Shown one piece after another: positions 18,881 through 30,346 of a stretch of DNA of 64,000 nucleotides. How positions within the stretch are numbered: the stretch's first letter is position 1; each line of letters begins with the position of its first letter. Origin of the DNA: Polynucleobacter sp. AP-Kaivos-20-H2 (GTDB lineage Bacteria > Pseudomonadota > Gammaproteobacteria > Burkholderiales > Burkholderiaceae). The notes under the pieces were generated by a model. The model worked only from the letters and a program-made list of their open reading frames with translations, made no database searches and was not told where the DNA came from. Location: assembly GCF_018882215.1 (NCBI RefSeq), contig NZ_JACVOX010000003.1:307896-371895 (forward strand), in the 5' to 3' direction. The translations under genes were made by a program, and so were the position numbers.

Positions 18881-18917
18881 TCTAGGGTTTGCCCTAGAGA
18901 GGTGCCAATGCGATAAT
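18881..18917 (+). promoter_or_regulatory. alaS promoter with a palindrome over the -35
   Basis: TTGCCC (18889-18894), 17 bp and GATAAT (18912-18917) form a good promoter whose -10 ends 7 nt before the alaS ATG. A perfect inverted repeat TCTAGGG-TTTG-CCCTAGA (18881-18898) covers the -35. It could bind a regulator of alaS, of the divergent tctBA, or of both. Confidence 0.6.
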
Positions 18918-18924
18918 TATTGCC

Positions 18925-21549
18925 ATGAAAGTCTCCCAAATTCGCCAGGCCTATCTGGACTTCTTTGCCCAAAAAGGCCACCAAATCGTCCCTTCTAGCC
19001 CAGTGGTGCCAGGGGATGATCCAACACTGCTATTTACTAATGCGGGCATGAACCAATTTAAAGATGTGTTTTTGGGCTTCGATAAGCGCCCATATAACCG
19101 CGCTACGACTGCCCAGAAGTGCATCCGGGCCGGTGGCAAACACAACGATTTGGATAACGTTGGATACACCGCGCGTCACCATACCTTTTTTGAAATGCTG
19201 GGAAATTTCTCTTTTGGAGATTATTTCAAGAAGGACGCTATTCAATTTGCCTGGGATTTATTGACCCAAGTTTTCAAGTTGCCAAAAGAAAAGCTCCTAG
19301 TCACTGTCTATGCTGAAGATGACGAAGCTTATGAGATTTGGAATAAACAAATCGGGGTTCCTGCCGATCGCATTATTCGCATTGGAGACAACAAAGGCGC
19401 GCGTTACGCATCAGATAATTTTTGGATGATGGGTGACACAGGCCCTTGTGGACCTTGTACTGAAATTTTCTACGATCACGGTGAACATATTCCTGGTGGC
19501 CCTCCTGGAAGTCCTGATGAAGATGGTGATCGCTTCATCGAAATTTGGAATAACGTCTTCATGCAGTACAACCGCGACGAGGCCGGTGTAATGCATCCGC
19601 TACCTAAACCTAGCGTTGATACAGGCATGGGTCTTGAGCGCATTGCAGCAGTCTTGCAGCATGTTCACTCCAATTATGAGATCGACCTCTTCGTCAATCT
19701 CCTTAAGGCTTCTAAGGACGCGGTGGATGCGGCGGGTGGTGAAAACTGTGATGCACAAAGTCCTTCATTAAAGGTCATTGCTGACCACATCCGCGCATGT
19801 AGTTTCATTGTGGTCGATGGCGTCATTCCAGGTAACGCTGGTCGTGGTTATGTATTACGCCGCATTGCACGTCGCGCGATTCGTCATGGTTATAAGTTAG
19901 GTGCACGTAAACCATTCTTTTATCAGTTGGTACCTGCGCTTGTCAAAGAGATGGGCGAGGCTTATCCAGAGTTACGTGCAGCACAAGATAAAGTGAGTGA
20001 AGTCATTAAGCAAGAAGAAGAGCGCTTCTTCCAAACCATTGCTAATGGCATGGAAATTTTGGATGCTGCTTTAGCTGGTGGTGCAAAAGTAGTTGACGGA
20101 GAAACCGCTTTCCGCTTGCATGACACTTTTGGTTTCCCATTAGATCTAACGGCTGACGTTTGTCGTGAACGTGACGTTACTGTTGATGCCGAAGGTTTTG
20201 AAGTAGCGATGCAGAAGCAACGTGATCAAGCAAGAGCTGCAGGCAAATTCAAGGTAGCTCAGGGCCTGGATTACAAAGGCAAGCCTACGCAATTTCATGG
20301 TTATGACACCTTAAAGCATGAGGGCGCCAAAGTAACCGCCCTGTATGTAGATGGTTCTGCCGTTCCCTCTGTTAAAGCCGGTGATGCTGCCGTGATTGTT
20401 TTGGATAACACCCCTTTCTATGCTGAATCTGGCGGTCAAGTAGGTGACAAAGGCGAGCTGCGCAACGACAGTATTCGTTTTGTAGTTGAAGATACCTTCA
20501 AGATTCAGGCCGATGTATTTGGTCATCAGGGAGAAGTGCTTGAGGGCGAGCTCAAAGTAGGCGATGCAATCAATGCATTGGTAGACGCCCAGCAAAGAAA
20601 CGATACGATGCGTAACCACAGCGCTACTCATATTTTGCATAAAGCCTTACGTGAAGTATTAGGTGATCATGTCCAACAAAAGGGTTCATTGGTGGATGCC
20701 ACTAAGACCCGTTTTGACTTTACGCACAATGCGCCTATTACGGCCGAGCAAATTCGTCTCATTGAAGATATCGTAAATCAAGAGATTCTGGAAAATACCG
20801 CAACCTCAGGCAAAGTCATGTCTTTGGATGATGCGCAAAAGACTGGCGCCATGATGTTGTTTGGTGAGAAGTACGGCGATGAAGTGCGTGTGCTGGAGAT
20901 CGGCTCTTCTAAAGAGCTCTGTGGTGGCACTCACGTATGTCGCACCGGCGATATCGGTAGCTTGAAGATTGTTTCTGAAAGTGGTGTTGCCGCTGGTATC
21001 CGCCGCGTTGAGGCTGTGACCGGCAATAACGCGCTGCATTTCTTGCAAGGTTTAGAAGACAAGATCAATGAAGCTGCGGCGATTCTCAAAACCCATCCTG
21101 GTGATTTGGTTAATCGCGTTGCGCAACTTCAAGAAAGCCTGCGTCAAGCGGGGCGCGATTTAGAAAAAGTGAACTCTAAGTTAGCTGCCAGCCAGGGCGA
21201 TGAGTTGGCGGGTCAAGCCATTGATGTGAATGGTATTAAAGTCCTTGCTGCTCGAATTGATGGCGCTGATGCTGGCGTACTTCGTGAAACGATGGATGCC
21301 CTCAAAGCTAAACTCAAAACTGCTGCCATTGTGCTGGCCTCAGTGCAGGGCGATAAGGTGAGTTTAATTGCGGGCGTTACTGCTGATTCGATTGGCAAAG
21401 TTAAGGCAGGGGATCTCGTGAACTTTGTTGCTCAACAAGTAGGCGGTAAAGGTGGCGGTAAACCAGAAATGGCGATGGCCGGCGGAACTGATCCTAGTAA
21501 GCTGGGTGCGGCCTTGGACGGTGTTAAAGACTGGGTAGCAAGCAAATGA
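18925..21549 (+). CDS. alaS: Alanyl-tRNA synthetase
   Basis: AlaRS charges tRNA-Ala and edits Ser and Gly. The 874-residue protein has the class II catalytic core at the N-terminus ([33 protein letters not shown]), the editing-domain zinc site ([18 protein letters not shown] and [13 protein letters not shown]) and a C-terminal C-Ala domain ending in [15 protein letters not shown]. Its stop overlaps the start of the tusA-like gene by 4 bp. Confidence 0.98.
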   Translation: MKVSQIRQAYLDFFAQKGHQIVPSSPVVPGDDPTLLFTNAGMNQFKDVFLGFDKRPYNRATTAQKCIRAGGKHNDLDNVGYTARHHTFFEMLGNFSFGDYFKKDAIQFAWDLLTQVFKLPKEKLLVTVYAEDDEAYEIWNKQIGVPADRIIRIGDNKGARYASDNFWMMGDTGPCGPCTEIFYDHGEHIPGGPPGSPDEDGDRFIEIWNNVFMQYNRDEAGVMHPLPKPSVDTGMGLERIAAVLQHVHSNYEIDLFVNLLKASKDAVDAAGGENCDAQSPSLKVIADHIRACSFIVVDGVIPGNAGRGYVLRRIARRAIRHGYKLGARKPFFYQLVPALVKEMGEAYPELRAAQDKVSEVIKQEEERFFQTIANGMEILDAALAGGAKVVDGETAFRLHDTFGFPLDLTADVCRERDVTVDAEGFEVAMQKQRDQARAAGKFKVAQGLDYKGKPTQFHGYDTLKHEGAKVTALYVDGSAVPSVKAGDAAVIVLDNTPFYAESGGQVGDKGELRNDSIRFVVEDTFKIQADVFGHQGEVLEGELKVGDAINALVDAQQRNDTMRNHSATHILHKALREVLGDHVQQKGSLVDATKTRFDFTHNAPITAEQIRLIEDIVNQEILENTATSGKVMSLDDAQKTGAMMLFGEKYGDEVRVLEIGSSKELCGGTHVCRTGDIGSLKIVSESGVAAGIRRVEAVTGNNALHFLQGLEDKINEAAAILKTHPGDLVNRVAQLQESLRQAGRDLEKVNSKLAASQGDELAGQAIDVNGIKVLAARIDGADAGVLRETMDALKAKLKTAAIVLASVQGDKVSLIAGVTADSIGKVKAGDLVNFVAQQVGGKGGGKPEMAMAGGTDPSKLGAALDGVKDWVASK

Positions 21550-21791
21550 GTGAACCAGTGAATATTGCTTTTAATGCAGAGGTAGACGCGATTGGGATGA
21601 ACTGCCCATTGCCTATCTTGCGTACTAAAAAAGCATTGGCAACGATGCAGTCAGGTGAGGTCTTAAAGATTAAGGCAACCGATGCGGGCGCCGCTCATGA
21701 CTTCCCTGCATTTGCCAAGCAAACTGGCAATGAGTTGCTTGCAAGCACTACAGAGGGTGATGTACTGGTTTTCTTTATGAGGCGCAGATAA
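21546..21791 (+). CDS. TusA-family sulfurtransferase
   Basis: This small 81-residue protein has the TusA/SirA fold signature [18 protein letters not shown], whose CPxP cysteine carries a persulfide. TusA proteins pass sulfur for tRNA thio-modification or other sulfur pathways. It overlaps alaS by 4 bp (ATGA), so it is translated with the tRNA synthetase, which makes a tRNA-related role reasonable but not shown. It ends before a strong terminator shared with galU. Confidence 0.88.
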   Translation: MSEPVNIAFNAEVDAIGMNCPLPILRTKKALATMQSGEVLKIKATDAGAAHDFPAFAKQTGNELLASTTEGDVLVFFMRRR

Positions 21792-21832
21792 GAAAAATTC
21801 TGACGCTCATACCTCTTGGTAAGGGATCAAAC

Positions 21833-21863
21833 AAAAAGGCAGAGATTAATCTCTGCCTTTTTT
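21833..21863. terminator. Bidirectional hairpin terminator
   Basis: AAAAAGGCAGAGAT / ATCTCTGCCTTTTT forms a long, nearly loopless stem between the convergent tusA-like (+) and galU (-) genes, with T runs on both strands. Confidence 0.92.
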
Positions 21864-21880
21864 ATTGCATTGAGAGATAG

Positions 21881-22771
21881 TTACTTTAAAGACCAGCTTT
21901 TTAAGTACTCAGCGAACTCTTCGCCAACCTCTTTGTGCCGTAGAGCAAAATCTACAGAGGCTTTGAGGTAGCCCAACTTGCTACCGCAGTCATAACGAAC
22001 GCCATCATATTTGTAAGCAAATACGGGATCTTCTTTTAGTAATGCGGCAATGGCATCGGTGAGTTGAATTTCTCCGCCGGCACCAGGTTTTACATTACGA
22101 ATGTGATCAAAAATCTTTGCTGAGAGCACATAACGTCCAACTACCGCAAGGTCAGAAGGCGCATCTACTGGCTTTGGTTTCTCAACGATGCCATTGAGGC
22201 GATAAATGCCTTTGCTGACCTCATCCCCTGAGACTATTCCGTATGAGCTGCTTTTGGCAGGATCGATTTTTTCCACTGCCAAAACAGATCCCTCTTGCTC
22301 TTCATACACTTTGAGCATTTGAGAGAGAACTGGCGGTTGCCCATCCAAAAGGTCGTCGGCCAAAATAACTGCAAATGGTTCATCACCAACTACTCTGGCA
22401 GCACATAAAACCGCATGTCCCAAGCCCAATGGTTCAGCTTGTCTAATGTAGATGCAGTCCACATTATCAGGTTTAACGCTGCGAACAAGCTGGAGAAGGT
22501 CCTGTTTGTTCTTTGCTTCTAGGGCTGCCTCTAACTCGTAGGCTTTATCAAAGTGATCTTCAATGGCGCGCTTGCTGCGACCCGTAACAAAAATGAGCTC
22601 AGTAATTCCAGCTGCAACAGCTTCATCAACAGCGTATTGAATCAGCGGCTTATCCACAACATTGAGCATTTCTTTTGGACTGGCTTTGGTTGCAGGCAAA
22701 AAGCGTGTGCCAAATCCCGCAACGGGAAATACAGCCTTAGTTACTTTTTTGGAGCCGAAATGGATTGACAT
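21881..22771 (-). CDS. galU: UTP-glucose-1-phosphate uridylyltransferase
   Basis: GalU makes UDP-glucose from UTP and glucose 1-phosphate for surface polysaccharides. The 296-residue protein shows the nucleotide-binding [20 protein letters not shown], the PKEML motif, [14 protein letters not shown] and the metal and substrate region VEKPKP. It lies 23 bp downstream of valS on the same strand and may be read from the same transcript. Confidence 0.96.
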   Translation of the reverse strand: MSIHFGSKKVTKAVFPVAGFGTRFLPATKASPKEMLNVVDKPLIQYAVDEAVAAGITELIFVTGRSKRAIEDHFDKAYELEAALEAKNKQDLLQLVRSVKPDNVDCIYIRQAEPLGLGHAVLCAARVVGDEPFAVILADDLLDGQPPVLSQMLKVYEEQEGSVLAVEKIDPAKSSSYGIVSGDEVSKGIYRLNGIVEKPKPVDAPSDLAVVGRYVLSAKIFDHIRNVKPGAGGEIQLTDAIAALLKEDPVFAYKYDGVRYDCGSKLGYLKASVDFALRHKEVGEEFAEYLKSWSLK

Positions 22772-22794
22772 GGGTAGTCCGTTCTTATCGTTTT

Positions 22795-25686
22795 TTATTT
22801 GAGACGCTCTAATTGTGCAACAAGCTTCTCATGATTTTGCTCAAAGCCTGTAAGACGCTGTTTTTCTTGGGCAACAACCTCAGCTGGAGCACGTGCCACG
22901 AAGCTTTCGTTGGTCAATTTGCCCTTGGCTTTATTGATTTCATTAGCCAGACGCTCAATTTCTTTGCCAAGACGAATACGCTCAGCAGCAACATCTACTT
23001 CAATCTTGAGTAGCAGTTTGATATCGCCCACCAAAGCAATTGGCGCACCCGGAGCGTCTTTTTCTAAAGCAGATTCATCGCTGTAGATTTTGACCTCAGT
23101 TAATTTAGCAAGCGCCATGAGATAAGGAGTCGCTTTTTCCAGGAAATCTTTTGGACCGCAGATCCAGAGCGGCACTTTTTGACCGGGAGGAACCTGCATC
23201 TCGCCACGAAGATTTCTACAGGCGTCCACAATTGCTTTGATCTGCGCAACCCAGACTTCACTCTGCTCATCAATCTTTTCAGGCTGAGCAACAGGATAAG
23301 GTTGGAGCGCAATGGTTTGTTTTTCTTGCTGGGCTAAAACTTTTCCGGATTTAGGGCCAACAGTTTGCCAAAGCGTTTCGGTAATAAATGGAATTAAAGG
23401 ATGCGCCATGCGCAAAATGGTTTCCAAAACACGCAATAGGGTGCGGCGGGTTGCACGTTGTTGCGCTGGTGTACCAGTCTGTAACTGCACTTTAGCAAGC
23501 TCTAGATACCAATCGCAATACTCATCCCAAACAAATTGGTAAATGCTGCTGGCAATATTGTCAAAGCGATAGGCCTCAAAACCTTTAGCTACCTCGGCTT
23601 CTGTCCTTTGTAGTTGAGAAACGATCCAACGATCAGCCGGTGAAAAACCCAAATAGCCATCAGGGCCGCATTGGTTATCACAAGGCGCAAAGCCATTGTC
23701 TTCATCGCCACCAGGGCAATTCATGAGCACAAAGCGAGTGGCATTCCAGAGCTTGTTGCAGAAATTACGGTAGCCTTCGCAACGCTTTTGATCAAAGTTA
23801 ATATTGCGACCAAGCGAAGCTAAAGAGGCAAAAGTAAAGCGTAGGGCATCAGTTCCAAACGCAGGAATACCATCCGGAAACTCTTTCTTTGTTTTCTTGC
23901 TAATACTCTCAGCCTGTTTTGGATTCATGAGGCCGGTAGTTCTTTTGCCTACCAACTCCTCAATCTTGATGCCGTCAATCAAATCGATTGGGTCCAAGGT
24001 GTTGCCTTTGGACTTGCTCATCTTCTGACCTTCCGCATCGCGCACTAGGCCATGCACATAGACAGTGTGGAATGGTACTTTTCCAGTGAAGTGGCAGGTC
24101 ATCATCACCATGCGTGCTACCCAGAAGAAGATGATGTCAAACCCAGTCACCAAAACAGATGAAGGCAAGAAGTGATTTAAGGCAGGCGTTTCTTCTGGCC
24201 AACCTAAAGAGCTAAATGGCACTAAGGCAGAGCTGAACCAAGTATCTAGAACGTCAGGGTCACGGTCGAGTTTGCCGGTGTAACCAGCTGCAACAGCTTT
24301 CGCTTTAGCCTCTTCCTCAGAGCGCCCTACAAAAATTTGCCCATCATCGCCATACCAAGCGGGGATTTGATGGCCCCACCAGAGCTGACGGGAGATACAC
24401 CAGTCTTGAATGTTCTCCAGCCACTGCGTATAGGTATTGATCCAGTTTTCTGGAACCAGCTTGATATCACCTTTGGTTACCGCATCCAAGGCAGCACCAG
24501 CAATCGAGGAGCCTGGTTGATACTTATTATCGGGACTAGGTTTAGACATCGCCACAAACCATTGGTCGGTGAGCATGGGTTCAATGATGGTTTGGGTGCG
24601 ATCACCGCGTGGCACCATTAATTTATGTGGCTGAACTTTATCCAATAAACCAGCAGCCTCTAAATCAGAAACGACTTTTTTGCGTGCAGCGAATCTTTCC
24701 ATGCCTTGATAGGTGGCCGGAGCATTCTCATTAATTTTGGCATCCAAAGTGAGGATGTTGATCATGGGTAGTTGATGACGTTGACCTACTGCATAGTCAT
24801 TAAAGTCATGTGCGGGAGTTACCTTCACAACTCCAGTGCCAAAGTTCAAGTCAACATAGTCATCAGCAATGATGGGAATCTGACGATCACACAAAGGTAA
24901 GTTTACTGACTTGCCGATAAGATGCTTGTAGCGCTCATCTTCTGGGTTCACCATGACAGCAACGTCGCCTAATAAGGTTTCTGGGCGGGTAGTGGCAACA
25001 GTGAGGTGGCCAGAGCCATCGGTCAATGGATAGCGGATGTGCCACATTGATCCATCTTCTTCTTCGCTCACTACTTCTAAATCAGAAACTGCCGTACCCA
25101 AAACAGGGTCCCAGTTCACTAAGCGTTTACCGCGATAAATCAAGCCTTGTTCATGGAGGCGGACAAAGACTTCGACTACTGCTTTGGACATCTTGCTGTC
25201 CATCGTGAAATATTCTTTGCCCCAATCGATCGAAGCACCTAAGCGACGAATTTGGCGGGTAATTGTGTTGCCGGAAGTTTCTTTCCACTCCCAGACTTTT
25301 TCTAAAAACTTGTCACGACCCAAATCGTGGCGAGACACTTTTTGCGCATCGAGTTGACGCTCCACAACAATTTGAGTCGCAATACCGGCATGATCGGTGC
25401 CCGGTACCCATAAAGTATTTTTGCCTGACATGCGAGCATGACGAACCAAGCCGTCCATGATGGTTTGGTTAAAGGCATGGCCCATGTGCAGGGTGCCAGT
25501 CACATTTGGAGGCGGCAACTGAATAGAAAAGTCCCCCTTGCCCTCATCCATGGTGGAGTCGGCGATACCTCGGCGTTCCCACTCTGGACCCCAGTAGGCC
25601 TCTATCGGGGCGGGTTCGTAGGATTTGGCGAGCTCATCCGCTGAGCTGGCCGCTGGTGAATTAGGGGTATTTGAGGCATTTGGCAT
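22795..25686 (-). CDS. valS: Valyl-tRNA synthetase
   Basis: ValRS charges tRNA-Val and edits threonine. The 963-residue protein has [18 protein letters not shown] (HIGH region), [18 protein letters not shown], the tryptophan-rich editing region and the C-terminal coiled-coil arm typical of ValRS ([19 protein letters not shown]). I chose the ATG at 25686 over an upstream TTG at 25695, because the -10 on this strand ends at 25696. It diverges from uvrD with only 24 bp between the start codons. Confidence 0.98.
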   Translation of the reverse strand: MPNASNTPNSPAASSADELAKSYEPAPIEAYWGPEWERRGIADSTMDEGKGDFSIQLPPPNVTGTLHMGHAFNQTIMDGLVRHARMSGKNTLWVPGTDHAGIATQIVVERQLDAQKVSRHDLGRDKFLEKVWEWKETSGNTITRQIRRLGASIDWGKEYFTMDSKMSKAVVEVFVRLHEQGLIYRGKRLVNWDPVLGTAVSDLEVVSEEEDGSMWHIRYPLTDGSGHLTVATTRPETLLGDVAVMVNPEDERYKHLIGKSVNLPLCDRQIPIIADDYVDLNFGTGVVKVTPAHDFNDYAVGQRHQLPMINILTLDAKINENAPATYQGMERFAARKKVVSDLEAAGLLDKVQPHKLMVPRGDRTQTIIEPMLTDQWFVAMSKPSPDNKYQPGSSIAGAALDAVTKGDIKLVPENWINTYTQWLENIQDWCISRQLWWGHQIPAWYGDDGQIFVGRSEEEAKAKAVAAGYTGKLDRDPDVLDTWFSSALVPFSSLGWPEETPALNHFLPSSVLVTGFDIIFFWVARMVMMTCHFTGKVPFHTVYVHGLVRDAEGQKMSKSKGNTLDPIDLIDGIKIEELVGKRTTGLMNPKQAESISKKTKKEFPDGIPAFGTDALRFTFASLASLGRNINFDQKRCEGYRNFCNKLWNATRFVLMNCPGGDEDNGFAPCDNQCGPDGYLGFSPADRWIVSQLQRTEAEVAKGFEAYRFDNIASSIYQFVWDEYCDWYLELAKVQLQTGTPAQQRATRRTLLRVLETILRMAHPLIPFITETLWQTVGPKSGKVLAQQEKQTIALQPYPVAQPEKIDEQSEVWVAQIKAIVDACRNLRGEMQVPPGQKVPLWICGPKDFLEKATPYLMALAKLTEVKIYSDESALEKDAPGAPIALVGDIKLLLKIEVDVAAERIRLGKEIERLANEINKAKGKLTNESFVARAPAEVVAQEKQRLTGFEQNHEKLVAQLERLK

Positions 25687-25695
25687 AAGAGGCAA

Positions 25696-25703
25696 ATTAT
25701 AAT
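25696..25703. promoter_or_regulatory. Shared symmetric -10 for valS (-) and uvrD (+)
   Basis: The 8-bp palindrome ATTATAAT gives a perfect TATAAT on the plus strand (25698-25703, 7 nt before the uvrD ATG) and another on the minus strand (25701-25696, 9 nt before the valS ATG). The whole divergent gap is 24 bp, so both promoters must use this element. Confidence 0.65.
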
Positions 25704-25710
25704 TGGGCTG

Positions 25711-28077
25711 ATGTACTCAGACTTGCTCGCGAACCTCAATCCAGAACAGCGCGAGGCAGTGACCCTCCCGCCCGTCTACGAAAATGGCCAAGCCCAATCA
25801 GCCTTGATTTTGGCTGGGGCAGGGAGCGGCAAGACCCGCGTCCTCACCACCCGTATAGCCTGGTTGATTCAGACCGGTCAGGTATCCCCTATTGGCGTCC
25901 TAGCGGTGACCTTCACCAATAAGGCTGCCAAGGAGATGATGCTCCGCCTGAGTGCCATGCTGCCAATCAATACGCGGGGGATGTGGATTGGTACCTTTCA
26001 TGGTCTTTGTAATCGTTTATTGCGCGCTCATCACAAGGAAGCGGGTTTACCGTCGACTTTCCAAATCTTAGATACCCAAGATCAACTATCGGCAATTAAA
26101 CGCCTGTTGAAGGGTTTAAAAGTCGATGATGAAAAATATCCTGCAAAGCAGTTGCAATACTTTATTGCCCACGCCAAGGAGCGCGGTCAACGCGCAAAAG
26201 ATTTAGCGCTTGGTGATGATTTCCAAGCCAAGATGGCGCAACTGTATGCGGCTTACGATGAGCAATGCCAACGCGAAGGTGTGGTGGATTTTGCTGAACT
26301 CTTATTGCGCAGTTATGAATTACTTAAACATAGTGAAGCGATTCGGACTCACTATCAGGAACGCTTCCGTCATATTTTAATTGACGAGTTTCAAGATACC
26401 AATGCTTTGCAATATGCTTGGCTCAAATTGTTATCGGGTCATGACGCAAGTCGTATTAATGTCAGCGGCATGGGTAGCAGTTCCGTGTTTGCGGTGGGCG
26501 ATGATGATCAAAGTATTTATGCATTCCGTGGCGCCGACGTTGAAAACATGCGTCTCTATGAAAAGCAATACCACCCATTGATGGTGAAGTTAGAGCAGAA
26601 CTATCGCTCACACGGCCATATTCTAGATACGGCAAATCACCTGATTGCGAATAACTCTGAGCGCCTTGGTAAAAACCTGCGAACCGATGCTGGTCATGGC
26701 GAGCCAGTCCGTATTTATGAGGCGCCTAGCGATCATGCTGAGGCAGCTTGGTTAGTGGATGAGATTAAGGCTTTAGTCAATAGCGGAATCAAGCGCACTG
26801 AAGTAGCTTTGCTCTATCGCAGCAACGCACAGTCACGCATTATTGAGCACGCATTATTTTCTGCGGGTATTCCGTATCGTGTGTATGGCGGTTTGCGTTT
26901 CTTCGAGCGCGCTGAAATTAAACATGCACTCGCTTATTTACGCCTGCTCGAAAATCCGAATGACGACACTTCATTCTCTCGGGTCGTGAATTTTCCAACC
27001 CGTGGAATTGGAGCAAGATCAATTGAGGCCTTGCAAGATGCCGCCAGAGCGCAACAATGTTCTTTATATTTAGCTGCCTCTACTTTAGAAGGCAAAGCCG
27101 GCGCCGCACTTAGTGGATTTGTGCGTTTAGTAGATCACATGCGTGAAGCTACGCGTCACAACACTTTGCCAGAAACAGTCGAATTTGTAATTCAGAATAG
27201 TGGCTTGATTCAGCACTACCTCTCTGAGCGTGAAGGACAGGATCGCGTCGAGAACTTACAAGAATTGATTAATGCTGCCACTGCTTTTATTGCTGAAGAG
27301 GGTTATGGCCAAGATGCGGCCGCCGCTATGTTGCCGGGTGAGAATGCTCCAGGCGTTGTAGAGGTTTCACCTTTAGCGGCCTTCTTATCCCATGCTTCAT
27401 TAGAGGCTGGTGACAATCAAGCTCAAGCAGGGCAAGATGCCGTCCAATTGATGACAGTGCACTCAGCCAAGGGCTTAGAGTTCACCTCGGTATTTATTAC
27501 CGGCCTTGAGGAGGGTTTATTTCCTCATGAGAACAGTGTGAATGAGCAGAATGGCTTGGAAGAAGAGCGTCGCTTAATGTATGTGGCGATTACACGTGCC
27601 AAGGAACGGCTTTATCTCTCGCATACTCAATCGCGGATGCTGCATGGCCAAGTGCGTTACAACATGCCTTCCCGCTTCCTAGAAGAGCTTCCATCCGATT
27701 CATTAAAATGGCTTACTCCTAAAGCAAGAGATGCACGCTGGGGCGGCGGAAACTCAAGATCAGGATCTACTTGGCAAGACGGTTATACCCGTCAACGCGA
27801 ATATGAGTCGAATGACTTTTTTGATTCAGGCTCTGAACGTCAAAGACCAGCGAAGCGAGTTGGTTCAGCTTCGATGGAAGTGAAAAGGTTAGCCTCCCCA
27901 CCTCGTGGCAATTATCCATTCACCATTGGGCAGAATGTCTTTCATACGAAGTTCGGTGAAGGGCGCGTGACTGGTTTAGAAGGCGTAGATGCCGATGCAA
28001 GGGCGCAGGTTAATTTCAAGCGTCACGGTATCAAGTGGCTACAGCTGAGTATTGCGAAGCTTGCTGCGATTGACTGA
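25711..28077 (+). CDS. uvrD: UvrD/PcrA-type 3'-5' DNA helicase
   Basis: This is a superfamily 1A helicase acting in nucleotide excision and mismatch repair and in removing stalled RNA polymerase. The 788-residue protein has the Walker A motif [14 protein letters not shown], motif Ia [12 protein letters not shown], the DEFQDTN Walker [33 protein letters not shown] and [11 protein letters not shown]. The C-terminus holds a linker and a Tudor-like tail ([19 protein letters not shown]), as in UvrD/PcrA. The mRNA appears leaderless, since TATAAT ends 7 nt before the ATG. Confidence 0.95.
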   Translation: MYSDLLANLNPEQREAVTLPPVYENGQAQSALILAGAGSGKTRVLTTRIAWLIQTGQVSPIGVLAVTFTNKAAKEMMLRLSAMLPINTRGMWIGTFHGLCNRLLRAHHKEAGLPSTFQILDTQDQLSAIKRLLKGLKVDDEKYPAKQLQYFIAHAKERGQRAKDLALGDDFQAKMAQLYAAYDEQCQREGVVDFAELLLRSYELLKHSEAIRTHYQERFRHILIDEFQDTNALQYAWLKLLSGHDASRINVSGMGSSSVFAVGDDDQSIYAFRGADVENMRLYEKQYHPLMVKLEQNYRSHGHILDTANHLIANNSERLGKNLRTDAGHGEPVRIYEAPSDHAEAAWLVDEIKALVNSGIKRTEVALLYRSNAQSRIIEHALFSAGIPYRVYGGLRFFERAEIKHALAYLRLLENPNDDTSFSRVVNFPTRGIGARSIEALQDAARAQQCSLYLAASTLEGKAGAALSGFVRLVDHMREATRHNTLPETVEFVIQNSGLIQHYLSEREGQDRVENLQELINAATAFIAEEGYGQDAAAAMLPGENAPGVVEVSPLAAFLSHASLEAGDNQAQAGQDAVQLMTVHSAKGLEFTSVFITGLEEGLFPHENSVNEQNGLEEERRLMYVAITRAKERLYLSHTQSRMLHGQVRYNMPSRFLEELPSDSLKWLTPKARDARWGGGNSRSGSTWQDGYTRQREYESNDFFDSGSERQRPAKRVGSASMEVKRLASPPRGNYPFTIGQNVFHTKFGEGRVTGLEGVDADARAQVNFKRHGIKWLQLSIAKLAAID

Positions 28078-28085
28078 TAAATCAA

Positions 28086-28865
28086 TTAAACAGGCAACAC
28101 CACTTCATCTTCTGTGAAGCAAGCTTTCCAAGTCGCATAAAAAGAGCAGTGCATTATCGTCAAACCCGCCATGGAAATTGGGGCGATGATGAACGAGGCT
28201 GCCTGCCCCAGATCAAGCGCATCAAAAATCATTCCCACTGTTAGCGGAATAGCAATCAGAATGGCGCTCCAAATAGCTAGATACAGAAAGAACGCGGCTT
28301 TGTTGGCCCAGCACGCTAATGCGCTAGAGAAGAGTGCTTGTGGCACAGACATATCGGCCCATGCAACTAAGACTGGTGAAAACCACATCAACATCGCTAC
28401 TGGTATGTACAGTATCGCGCCAAAGCAAAGCACCAAGTAAACCTGACGTAAAGCCTCGGGCGTGATGGGTTTATCACTAGTCATCAGTGGAAGCAGTAAT
28501 TCAAAGTCAACTAAGAGACTTAAGATAAAGCTGAGCAACAAAATCATGCCGGCATACACCAGGCCTAATTGCAGAATTCTTTTTCGCACGATAGGACTAG
28601 ACCGCAGGACTATCAAATAGACCATCGGCCTAATGCGCTCCTTTTGAATGCCTTGGCGGCAAGCGGTCATGAATCCAACCGAAAGAGTTGGCGTGAGCAG
28701 AAGCACTGCAAAGACGCCAATCACTGGAATGACGACTGCTAGCTGCGCTGCAAAGACGTACATAAAGACCAGCATTAAAAAGCCCAAGGGATTTTGTTTA
28801 AAGAGCCAAATGCCTTGTCTAATCCAGGTGTAGCCTTCTTTGGGTGCTACGGAATTCAGTTTCAT
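28086..28865 (-). CDS. BPSS1780-type integral membrane protein of unknown function
   Basis: The 259-residue protein has about six membrane helices and begins with a short basic cytoplasmic stretch. It resembles the BPSS1780 family of Burkholderiales membrane proteins, which has no known function (recognised from memory, moderate certainty). It overlaps the thrB stop by 4 bp and is the last gene of a DUF2782-thrB-membrane protein string. It is convergent with uvrD, 8 bp apart. No transport or enzymatic motif is visible. Confidence 0.7.
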   Translation of the reverse strand: MKLNSVAPKEGYTWIRQGIWLFKQNPLGFLMLVFMYVFAAQLAVVIPVIGVFAVLLLTPTLSVGFMTACRQGIQKERIRPMVYLIVLRSSPIVRKRILQLGLVYAGMILLLSFILSLLVDFELLLPLMTSDKPITPEALRQVYLVLCFGAILYIPVAMLMWFSPVLVAWADMSVPQALFSSALACWANKAAFFLYLAIWSAILIAIPLTVGMIFDALDLGQAASFIIAPISMAGLTIMHCSFYATWKACFTEDEVVLPV

Positions 28866-29836
28866 AGTGAGCGGCGACTTAAAAGAATACGTTCAAAGTG
28901 CATAGGGTCATGTGGGGTAAGCATCTGCGCATCGCGCGGCAAATAGAAGTCCCAGAGTCTTGAAACCCAGAAGCGTAAAGCGGCTGCACGCAACATGAGT
29001 GGCCAGCTAGCTTGCTCTTCTTTGGTGACAGGGCGAACCGACTGATAGGCTTTCATGAAGGTGTCTAAGCGAACAGGATCTAAATCTTGCTTGTTATCAG
29101 CAAGACACCAATCATTGGCAGTGACGGCGATATCAAATAGCCATTTATCAGTGCCAGCAAAGTAAAAATCAAAGAAGCCACCCAAATGATCTTGAGAGAA
29201 ATCAGATCCTTTGGGATCAAATAAAACATTGTCGCGGAAGAGATCACAATGACTCGCCCCTTGCGGCAATCCATCATAGGTGCCTGAGGCAAAAAATTCC
29301 TCTTGAGTTTTTAACTCATGAGTAATGAGTTCTTTCTGGGGCGTGCTTAAGTGTGGCAATACCGAAGGTATTGTTTTCTGCCACCAAGCAAGGCTACGAA
29401 GATTCTCTTGGGATTTTGGAAAATCTTTTCCAGCCAAATGCATCTTCGCCAGCATCTCGCCAACGAGCGCGCAATGATTGGTTTCCGGTTGGAGCCTGGA
29501 AAGGCCTGGTAGCTTGGTAACAATGGCTGCCGGCTTGCCTTTGAGGGTAAAGAGAATATTGCCCTGCTTGTTTTCAAGCGGTTTGGGTACAGGCACACCT
29601 TTGTTTGCTAGGTGGCGCATTAACTCTAAATAGAAAGGAAGTTGTTGCGCAGACAATCTTTCAAAGATTGTTAAAACATATTCTTGCTTCTTGCCATCCT
29701 TGGTGGTATCTAAGAAAAAATTAGAGTTTTCAATACCACCATGAATGCCACGAATTTCAGTGGCTTGGCCGATATCAAAGTCTTGAGAAATCCATTGAGA
29801 AATATCTTCAAGCTCGATCGGGGTAAATACAGCCAT
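28862..29836 (-). CDS. thrB: Homoserine kinase, aminoglycoside-phosphotransferase fold
   Basis: This kinase phosphorylates homoserine in threonine synthesis. It is the APH-fold ThrB, not the GHMP type. The 324-residue protein shows GIENSNFFLDT, the kinase catalytic loop SHCDLFRDNVLFD and the metal-binding GFFDFYFAGTDKWLFDIAV. It overlaps the following membrane-protein gene by 4 bp. The neighbourhood DUF2782-thrB next to polA is common in Beta- and Gammaproteobacteria. Confidence 0.93.
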   Translation of the reverse strand: MAVFTPIELEDISQWISQDFDIGQATEIRGIHGGIENSNFFLDTTKDGKKQEYVLTIFERLSAQQLPFYLELMRHLANKGVPVPKPLENKQGNILFTLKGKPAAIVTKLPGLSRLQPETNHCALVGEMLAKMHLAGKDFPKSQENLRSLAWWQKTIPSVLPHLSTPQKELITHELKTQEEFFASGTYDGLPQGASHCDLFRDNVLFDPKGSDFSQDHLGGFFDFYFAGTDKWLFDIAVTANDWCLADNKQDLDPVRLDTFMKAYQSVRPVTKEEQASWPLMLRAAALRFWVSRLWDFYLPRDAQMLTPHDPMHFERILLSRRSL

Positions 29837-29858
29837 AAATCAGTAAATGCTTTTTAAA

Positions 29859-30263
29859 TTAAAAGGGAATGCTGACGCTTGGAACGCTAATCAGATCTGT
29901 TTCTTTTGGAGGCCCTGGCATCACGGAGGTGGGTGGTGCCATTTCATAGCTGGTGTATGGCGTTTTTACATCTACCTGTGTTGGAGAATTGGCATCCTTA
30001 TATTCAGTAACAGTGGTGCCATTTTTGTCTTTGTACTGATAGTTTGGTTTACGTTGCTCCGGGGCATTCATCGCACCACTTGCACTCACTGCAGGTGCGA
30101 GTGGCTGGTTATTGATACGGTTTAATTCCGATGGGCTCAGTGCCTGGCTGTTATTCTGAGCTTGGGCTGAAGTGGTACCAAAAAGTCCAAAAACCACCAA
30201 AAAACTCATTAGGGTTAGGCTTTGACTCATTGAGTGGCTAATTAAGTTCGTTAAATAATGCAT
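29859..30263 (-). CDS. Small exported protein, DUF2782-like
   Basis: The 134-residue protein has a signal peptide (LTLMSFLVVFGLFGTTSAQA, cleavage expected after AQA) followed by a Pro/Asn/Gln-rich stretch and a short domain, YKDKNGTTVTEYKDANSPTQ, which looks like the DUF2782 core. The start at 30263 is supported by AAGGTG five bases upstream. Its position between polA and thrB is where DUF2782 genes are usually found. Function unknown; the protein is likely periplasmic. Confidence 0.72.
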   Translation of the reverse strand: MHYLTNLISHSMSQSLTLMSFLVVFGLFGTTSAQAQNNSQALSPSELNRINNQPLAPAVSASGAMNAPEQRKPNYQYKDKNGTTVTEYKDANSPTQVDVKTPYTSYEMAPPTSVMPGPPKETDLISVPSVSIPF

Positions 30264-30334
30264 TTTTTCACCTTTTCAAGCCTACTCTCGGGCGGTTCCT
30301 TAACCAGACCTGTAGGCAATTCACAACTAGATTG

Positions 30335-30340
30335 TACGAT
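30335..30340 (+). promoter_or_regulatory. -10 element of polA
   Basis: TACGAT is followed by 6 nt and the polA ATG at 30347, the same spacing as at purN, fkpB, alaS, uvrD, glnS and the SDR gene. It predicts a leaderless mRNA. The -35 is unclear. Confidence 0.45.
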
Positions 30341-30346
30341 TGCGGT

